Below, piece after piece: positions 57,235-64,000 of a DNA stretch of 64,000 bases (positions are counted from its first letter, which is position 1; each line of letters starts with the position of its first letter). The stretch comes from Costus lasius (lineage: Eukaryota; Streptophyta; Magnoliopsida; Zingiberales; Costaceae). Under the pieces are notes generated by a model that was not told the DNA's origin, did no database searches, and saw only the letters and a program-made list of their open reading frames with translations. The position numbers and the translations under genes were made by a program. The DNA lies in contig JANVAS020000239.1 of NCBI GenBank assembly GCA_027563935.2, positions 4,588,001 to 4,652,000 on the forward strand, given 5' to 3'.

Positions 57235-58533
57235 CTAGTCTTCATATCCAAAGCGATCATAGAGGAAATTCCCCATGTCCTCCATCTGGTCGCTCAATCT
57301 CTCTACATCTTGATGGAGGTGCCCAAGAGACTCAGTCACCTTCCCCAAGGAGTCAATCACCCTCTCCATGAGGCGCTCCTGATTATACATCTGTTCATGC
57401 AGAGCCTGGAATCTTGGATCATGAGCACTAGGAAATCCTCCTCTAGGTGTGTGTGAAGAATCACCAGCAGGGTGTGGAGAATCATGATGGGGTGACTCCA
57501 TGCCAAAGGGGTCACCTCTTCCACCCCATGTTGGTGGCGGCGGAACAGTGTCAAGTGATGGTGTAAAGGCTGCCTCGGTGGCACTCGGAGATAACTTCCA
57601 ATTTGCTCTATCTCCGATGGTGGTTTTCTCAATGTGGGGTAAAGGTAGAGTTGGGACATTTGGTCCAAGGACCAAACAAAAGGTATCCCCCTCTCTCACA
57701 ATCATCTTCATAGCTACGCAAGACTCAAGATCAAGCCTTGAATTCCCCTTTGCAAGTTCCACTCCATAGGGCTCTATTCCAAAATACTGGGCTATAGGAG
57801 TGATCAATCCTCCTATCACTATAGCTCCCCTTTTTGCCCTAGCAACTTTGTCCATATGTTTCACCATAAAGAAAGCCACATCCACAGCAAATCCATTCAG
57901 CATTCCCTAAAGAAAATACAACTCAGCTTGACGGATCATATTGTCACTATCTCCTCTTCCAAACACCAAGTGTGCAAGCACCCTATGTGCATACTTAATA
58001 CATGGATTCATGATCTTTAAAGCTCTAGCAGAAACAGCATATCAATGACTCTCATTAGTAATCTGATTCCAAAAAATGCTCTCAATGAACCCAAGGGGTA
58101 TCTCAGTGTAACCTCCTGCGCTCAGCTCAAAGATATCTCTGACTTCCTGCAGTGTAAGTCTCCTCTCTTCATTGGCTAGTCTAAAAGTGATTTCTCCTTC
58201 AGTAGGTCCATTTGAGAACTCCTTCAAATCAATAATGAAACTACTCACAAACTCCAAAACCAATGGCAAATAAGTGTGTGGAGTCATATGGAAAAATTTC
58301 TAAGCCTAGATCCTATCAAACATCCATAGCACATCTTCATATAACCCCAAAGCTTCCAAAGTCCTCCTATCTCCATACTTGGTATTGATAACCTTCCTCT
58401 CAAGAATCTGATTGTACCTAGCCTCCTACATCTGATTTCTAAAGATAATTCCATGTGGATTTTCAGGCAGGGAAGGTTCAGCTGGGGCTTTCCCTTTCCT
58501 TCTTGGAAATATAGACTTTGTTCTTGGTGCCAT
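57235..58533 (-). pseudogene. Athila-type ORF in env-like position
   Basis: From ATG at 58533 about 433 codons read MAPRTKSIFPRRKGKAPAE, LERKVINTKYGDRRTLEALG, ANEERRLTLQEVRDIFELSA and RAKRGAIVIGGLITPIAQYF, which I recognise as the plant Athila ORF-1 protein family. A Pro/Gly/His-rich linker and a C-terminal amphipathic segment (QERLMERVIDSLGKVTESLG) follow, likely a coiled coil. At least five in-frame stops occur (one near 58430, two near 58300, TGA near 58042, TAG at 57909-57907). Its function is not known; it lies downstream of gag and protease, where Athila elements carry an env-like frame. Confidence 0.75.
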
Positions 58534-59043
58534 CACAAACAAGCTGCAAACTATAAATTCAATGCACTATATAGCAATACAATGATATAATCTTTCATTC
58601 TAAGAATGTTTACAGATAATATCAGTTAAATCATCTCTGGAAATTAATTTCAAAATCGAAATAGAGGAAAACAGAGTGGAAAACTTTCATGTGAGCTCAA
58701 TCTTGCTCAATACGCTCCATGAATTGTTCCAAAAATTCTAGAATTGAACTAAGAATTGTCGCCTATCCTCTAAGAACCACTTGCCAACAAAAATCTCTCA
58801 AAATGACTAAGAAATGAGTAAGAACAAGTGAAAGGGCGAAAATCATGTAAACTCGCCAAAGTGGAGAAATCGGTGAAAAGAGTACCCAATCGATGGTTGG
58901 AACTTCACAGGAAGAGTCACCGGCGTGCTCTCGTGTTCGGAGATGTGAAGTCGGCACAAAAATGAGTGAGAACGAGCGGCAAACCCTGAAATACGGCCTG
59001 AAAAACCCTAAAAATGCCTCAGGAATCGCATGCCAGAAACAAA
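58534..59043 (-). other. Non-coding spacer before the Athila ORF
   Basis: No domain recognised. Short open frames at 58957-58763 and 59129-58893 (plus) are not supported as genes. Confidence 0.4.
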
Positions 59044-59514
59044 ATTACGGCAGTGTAAAATCTTACGGCAGTGCCATAAAAATCAGGAATCTCTCCGGTG
59101 AAAATTTGTTCAAAAATACGGTACTATGAAATAGATTTCGGTACCGCCGTAAAATCATGACAGTTCTCTACTCAAAAATGGTTCAAAAATATGGTACCAC
59201 CGTAAAATCAACCAACGATATCTTTTTTTTTTTTGGTGAAACTTAAAAAATACACCCGTAAAATAATTTACAGTACTACAGTAATTTCAGGGTAAATTTT
59301 GGAAATTCTCATTAGAAAACCTCGCAAAAATATGGCCCGTGTAAAATCTTACGGTGGTGCCATAAAATCAATAATGCTCTCGGGAAAGTTTTTAACACAA
59401 AATACGGTACCGTGTTAATGTTTATGGCAGTACCATAATTTCGTCTCAACTCCCTGGTCGAAAGCAGACGAAAATTACGGTGCCATAATATACATTACGG
59501 TAGTGCCGTAATTT
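59044..59514. repeat. Internal palindrome array of G
   Basis: About a dozen degenerate TTACGGCA/TGCCGTAA half-sites and pairs, for example TTACGGTA-G-TGCCGTAA at 59495-59511. It fills the place between protease and the second ORF where pol would be, as in H (3245-3470). Confidence 0.65.
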
Positions 59515-59604
59515 GCACCAAACCCTGTTTCACCTACAAAAATAAAATAAAAGTTAGTTTAAGCAAAAACTTAAAATAAAAGAAAATAAATAAAGGTTAG
59601 AAAG

Positions 59605-59620
59605 CTTAGGTTGCCTCCCA
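59605..59620. other. Decayed hairpin, G copy
   Basis: CTTAGG-TTGCCT-CCCAAT matches the perfect hairpin of H at 3554-3571 with two changes. Confidence 0.45.
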
Positions 59621-59849
59621 ATAAGCGCTAATTTAAAAGTCATTAGCTTGACCCTTTTGCACTCGGATTTGATCATGAATTCCCCAATTGCCTCTTTGAT
59701 CTTTCTTTAGGTTGGGCATCACTTTGAATCACATAAGGCTCAATCTTGAAACAGTGTCCAAATTTTCTCAATATCCTCTTTCCTTTGTCAATCAACTTAG
59801 ATCTTCACCTTCTTTTCTTCCTTATCTCATAAATTTTGTTTTTCTTCTC

Positions 59850-62016
59850 CTATAATCCTTTATCAATAACCTCAGAAAAATTGTTAGCTTCAAAATTTGA
59901 GGATTCATCAAATAAATTGCAAACATCAATAACAACGTCATCAACTACTTCAACACCACAACATGATCCCGAGTATGAAAGTTTATTCAAGGAATCATTA
60001 AGATCAAATTCTATAATTTTCCCACAAATATTAAAAGTAATTTTTCCCTCTTTCACATCTATATTTGCTCTAGCAGTGGCTAACAGTGGTCTACTAAGAA
60101 TTATGGGATTCTTATGATTTTTCTCCATATCTAAAACTACAAAATCTGCAGGTAAGAAAATTTCACTTACCTTGATTGGAACATTCTCTAAAATACCTAC
60201 AGGATACTTTACTGATGAGTCAGCGAGCTGTAAAGATATGGCTGTAGGTTTAAGCTCTCCAATGTTCAGTTTCCTACAAATAGATAGAGGCATTAGATTT
60301 ACACTGGCACCCAAATCACATAAGGCTCGGTCAAAAGCCATAGTGCCAATTGAACAAGGTATAGAAAAACTACCTGGATCCTTCAGTTTTGGTGGCAATT
60401 TGTTTTGTATAATGGCACTACAATCCTTAGTTAAAGTTACAGTACAAGTACCATAATCATCTAATTTTCTCTTACTAGACAATATCTCTTTCAAAAATAT
60501 TGCATAAGATGGCATTTGAGAAATAGCTTCAGTAAAAGGGATGTTAATGTTAAGCTTTTTCAAAACTTCAAGAAACTTGCTAAATTGTTTGTCTAGTTTG
60601 TTTTGAACTAACCTCTGTGGAAAAGATATTGGTGGCTTGTAAGGAAGAGGTAAATTAGGTTTAGAATCATCTTTCTCACATGGTTCATCTCCTTTTGGTT
60701 CATCACCCTTTTAAGGTGGCAAACTAGTTTGGGGTTCCTCATGTGAAGAAGACTTTCCTAACTCTAATTCATCTTCATGATCATCATCAAGCTCTTTCCC
60801 TTTTGGTTCTCCTAATTGTTTCTCACTTCTAGTGATAATAGCATTACAGTGCTCCCAAGGGTTTATTTCATGTTTAGCAAGCAATTTTCCAGGGGGTCAG
60901 TAAGAACTACTAGCTTGTTGTGCAATTTGATTTTCAAGAATTTTATTGTGGGCTATCAAGGATCCTACTTGTGAAGCTAATTGACTAACCATTTCTTTAA
61001 GATCTTCAATTTCCTTAGTTTTATTTTGCATAAATTGATTTTTATTAGTTATCATCTTTTCAAGCATAGACTCAACATTAGAATTTTGGTTTTGGTTTTG
61101 ATTTTGCCTATTTTGGTATCCTTTATTCTCAGTTTGTCCCCCTATATTGTTATTACTCTTCCAAGACAAATTAGAGTGGTTCCTCCATCCAGGGTTATAA
61201 GTACTAGAGTAGGGATCTTTATTTCTATTATTATTGTAGTTCCCTACAGGATTAGCATGTTCACTACCCTGATCTACAATAACTCTACAATTTTCAGCAT
61301 CATGACCATTATTTCCACATATATCACGAACAATAGAAGAAATAGCAGCAGTTTGCATCTTAAAAGAATCGAACCTGTTGCACAAAGAATATACCTTCTC
61401 TGCTAAGGTATGCCATCCATCATTTTCGTTCTTACCTTGAGAAGGTCTGTAAAGTACTCCTCTCTCAGAAGTCCACTGATTATCATTTACAGCCATCTCC
61501 TTCAGCAATTTGAAAGCAGCGTCAATTGTTTTGCTCATAAGAGATCCTTCTGCAGTAGCATCAACGGTTAGTCTAGTATTATAGAGCAAACCGTTATAAA
61601 AAGTATGAAGTAGAACCCAATCTTCAAGGCCATGGTGGGGACACTTCAGTTGTAATTCATTGAATCTCTCCCATGCTTGGGGGAAAATATTTCGTCAGAA
61701 AAGAATTTGATAGTTGATCCCATGATGTAAAGGTACAAGTGGGTTATGATTGTAGCCATGATCATGCTCAGTCCTTAAGAGAAAAAGGAAATAATCTCAA
61801 TCTCAGTGCATCATTAGAAACTCCATTAATCTTAATAGTATCGCAAAGTTCTAAAAATAAAGCAAGGTGTTGGTTAGGATCTTCCATAGGAGATCCTCCA
61901 AACTGGTTCTGTTGAATCATAGAGAGAAAAGCAAGCTTAATCTCAACAATGCTAGAGTGAATCTCATGTAGATTAAGGGCTGCATAGTCCATAAGTGATT
62001 TCTAATTATTCGCCAT
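59850..62016 (-). pseudogene. Element G gag-protease polyprotein
   Basis: From ATG at 62016 (MANN, then a stop) the gag reads NLHEIHSSIVEIKLAFLSMI and SNDALRLRLFPFSLKD, followed by stops and a frameshift between 61768 and 61589. Then come TAEGSLMSKTIDAAFKLLKE, a C-x-GNNGHDAENC knuckle-like segment, an Asn/Gln-rich tract and a coiled coil (KTKEIEDLKEMVSQLASQVG). After a TGA at 60897 and one more stop near 60714 the frame enters the protease: MPSYAIFLKEILSSKRKL, then ALCDLGASVNLMPLSICRKL with the D-L-G-A site of Athila proteases, and PIILSRPLLATARANIDVKE. The frame closes at 59850 with no RT. Confidence 0.85.
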
Positions 62017-62275
62017 CACTATCACTTCCTCCTGTTGTGTTTCTTGTGAATTCTCTTCAAGTCTCAATTTCCTGCGCACTCTAAGAGTTTTGTTAATTTT
62101 AGGATCAAAAGGTACAAGCGGTCCTGATCTAAGGCTCCTGCGCATACAAACTAGATAGATCAAGTGATTTCAAGAAAACAAAAAAATAAACAGTAAACAA
62201 AAACCTAATAAAAAAATAGTAATAAAAACCTAGTCTAGCAATACTTTCAATATCTTCAATATTGACAAAAACTAA

Positions 62276-62293
62276 GGTCCCCGGCAATGGCGC
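62276..62293 (-). promoter_or_regulatory. Primer-binding site of element G
   Basis: The minus strand reads about TGCGCCATTGCCGGGGA, an Athila-type site with changes at two or three positions, 12 bases inside the LTR. Confidence 0.75.
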
Positions 62294-62702
62294 AAAAAAC
62301 TTGTTGTATCCCAACAAGTAGGTAGACTAAAACTTATCTAAGGTGTCACGGCAAAAAACTCAATGTTTGGCGTACGAGGACTTGTTACCCCCTGACACAG
62401 CTCCAAAGACTTGTTGTGTCACCAAGCTTGTTGTTATTTCCGCAAGTGCACGTATACTCAAAGTAATAAAATAGATATTGAAACCACAGAGACCTAAGTT
62501 GTCAAGTACCGAATAATTGATATCTTACTATCTAGGCAATAGAATAGAAGTCATGCAATGATCGAAAAACACACGGGAGAGTATAATCAGAGAGAAACTG
62601 GGACTAGGGTTTCATTCACATTAATTTTCAAGACTAGATAAAAATAGATGTTCATCAATCCATTTTTACAATGATAAAGACATAATTTACTTCATAAGTG
62701 GA

Positions 62703-62953
62703 TTGTCTCACTTTCGTGCGGACAACCATGCAGGGACTAATCTTCGCTTTCGTGCAAGATTTATCCCAATGCTGTAAATAAGTAAATCACCAAACGAAGA
62801 ATTCAAGGATCACTTTCGTGCATCCAAATTCTAAGTTGATCGTCTCGAGTAGAATCTCAAGGATCGCTTTCGCGCATCCGAGTTTCAACACACGTTCTAC
62901 CTATGGTTCTCCAATGTTCCGATCTTCACTTTCGTGCAGGATCTCCACATTTG
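62703..62953 (-). other. GAAA-tetraloop hairpin array, G 5' LTR
   Basis: Five units, with cores at 62709-62718, 62745-62754, 62811-62820, 62865-62874 and 62937-62946. Unit 3 is CAC-GAAA-GUG here but CAU-GAAA-GUG in the 3' LTR. Unit 2 is CAC-GAAA-GCG here but CGC-GAAA-GCG in the 3' LTR. Confidence 0.68.
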
Positions 62954-63757
62954 ACACAATAACTCAATCCTAGGTTCATAATTATGAAACATGACAATAA
63001 AATTACTAAAATCAAGAAATAAGAACTTAACCTAATTTCTTACGGTGAGTTCCTATTATTCAATTTTAGGGTTCCAAGTTCTCAAGCAAAATCACTTTTT
63101 AGTCCATATTGTGAAAACTCTATATCATGCATGATAATAAATAAATTAAGGAGAATTTTAGAGCAATAATTGCATAGGTAGAATCATCAAAATAGAACTA
63201 TCATGATGAAAGTAAAAAGTATCTAGTCATTGAGAAAATCAAAGGGAATTACTCCCCCATGTCCCATAAAGGTTTAAGCTAGCATAGTGAAGGAGTTAGA
63301 ATAATCCATGGTTTTAAAAGATTAAAAATCAAAGGGAGAAGAGGGTTTCAAAAAATACACCACTACTGTAATATAAATTACAGCCATAATTTTGAGTTGA
63401 GCGTCGATGAACAGTAGCGGCGCCTCCCTTTTTGTTGATTTCTCCTCCAATTGGTCTCCTTTTCCTCTGAAACTTCTGGGGCGTGTTCTCTTACTGCAGG
63501 CATAGCTTCCCTTCAAATTTCACGGCCGGAGATGCACTGTGTGCGTCGTGGCGGTGAAACCCTAAGCGGCGGCTGGAATCTCGATTTCTCTCTATGTGGT
63601 GGATGAAAATTGGGGCTTTTGCTGTCTTCCTCTTCCTCTCTGCGAAAGCTTCTCTTCTTCTTCTTACGGCTTCGAGTTTAAAGGTCTGGATCATCCGCAA
63701 TCTTCTCCGCAAAAATTGGGCTTTTAATTTGACTATGGAAGTCACGTTGTAGAAGGA

Positions 63758-64000
63758 AATTACGGCAGTGTAATATGTTACGGCACTGCCATAAAATCGG
63801 TCAAGTGTTCTGGTCTGAGATCTTCACAAAATACGGCACCGTAAAATGCTTCATGGCAGTGCCGTAAAATCGGCTGAACACTCTGGTCAGGAACGTTTGG
63901 AAATTACGGCCCGTGAAATAGTTTACGGTAGTGCCGTAATTTCTATGAATCTCTCTAGTCTGAAAGCGCTCCAAATTACGGCCAGGTAATTTCTTACGGC
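63758..64000. repeat. U3 palindrome array of G, 5' LTR
   Basis: Same units as 55297-55640, with some CG to CA changes, for example TGCCATAAAA for TGCCGTAAAA near 63788. Confidence 0.65.

Larger units (their letters stand above)
45585..64000 (-). mobile_element. Athila-like element G, no pol, split by F
   Basis: A minus-strand element running off the right edge. In order: 5' LTR (from beyond 64000 to 62305), PBS, gag, protease, hairpin, palindrome array, an Athila-type ORF in the env-like position, then the 3' LTR (55898-55101 and 46841-45585). RT, RNase H and integrase are missing between protease and the second ORF. Element F lies inside the 3' LTR. Stops and frameshifts affect every reading frame. 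Confidence 0.85.
62305..64000 (-). repeat. 5' LTR of element G, runs off the window
   Basis: Matches 45585-46841 and 55101 on. It includes the hairpin array (62700-62950), the decayed inverted repeat and the start of the U3 palindrome array (from 63758). The outer end and second target duplication are outside the window. Confidence 0.88.

Overview
The window is flowering-plant nuclear DNA made almost wholly of nested, broken LTR retrotransposons. No host gene, tRNA, rRNA or CRISPR array could be supported. The evidence is plant-type Ty1/Copia and Ty3/Gypsy polyprotein domains (CCHC knuckle, protease, DDE integrase, YVDD/FIDD reverse transcriptase, RNase H, chromodomain), long terminal repeats with TG...CA ends, primer-binding sites, polypurine tracts and 5-bp target duplications. 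The mix (Angela/BARE-like Copia with 1.7-kb LTRs, Tekay/Del-like chromovirus, Athila-like Gypsy) suggests pericentromeric heterochromatin of an angiosperm, perhaps a monocot; the species cannot be named.

Layout. 1-1218: an LTR end and an old Angela-like LTR. 1243-7379: Athila-like element H (minus) without pol, flanked by TTGAT/TCGAT. 7385-20795: a graveyard holding Gypsy N (minus) interrupted by Copia M (plus), Copia J (minus), and RT fragments K (plus) and L (minus). 20961-30020: Angela-like element A (plus), young, with one frameshift and one stop. 30021-33271: Tekay-type LTR D. 33272-44666: Angela-like element B (minus), whose 5' LTR is split by Tekay element C (37438-44111, target duplication AGAAC). 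45585 to the window end: Athila-like element G (minus), whose 3' LTR is split by Angela-like element F (46842-55095, minus, target duplication AAACC). F itself carries a Tekay LTR piece, E.

How the parts work. A, B and F are three copies of one Copia family, each with different lesions. C keeps almost all of pol but has lost gag, the PBS and most of its 5' LTR. H and G keep LTRs, PBS and gag-type reading frames but have no RT, RNase H or integrase, so they would depend on proteins supplied in trans.

The most unusual signal is in the LTRs of the two Athila-like elements. Sense-strand RNA would carry a row of four or five hairpins, each capped by a GAAA tetraloop (CAC-GAAA-GUG or CGC-GAAA-GCG), with compensatory changes between copies and elements. 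The same LTRs also hold arrays of near-perfect palindromes (TTACGGCA-G/C-TGCCGTAA), repeated inside the elements where pol should be, and a separate covarying 11-bp inverted repeat. All of this was read by eye; no alignment, folding or database search was run.
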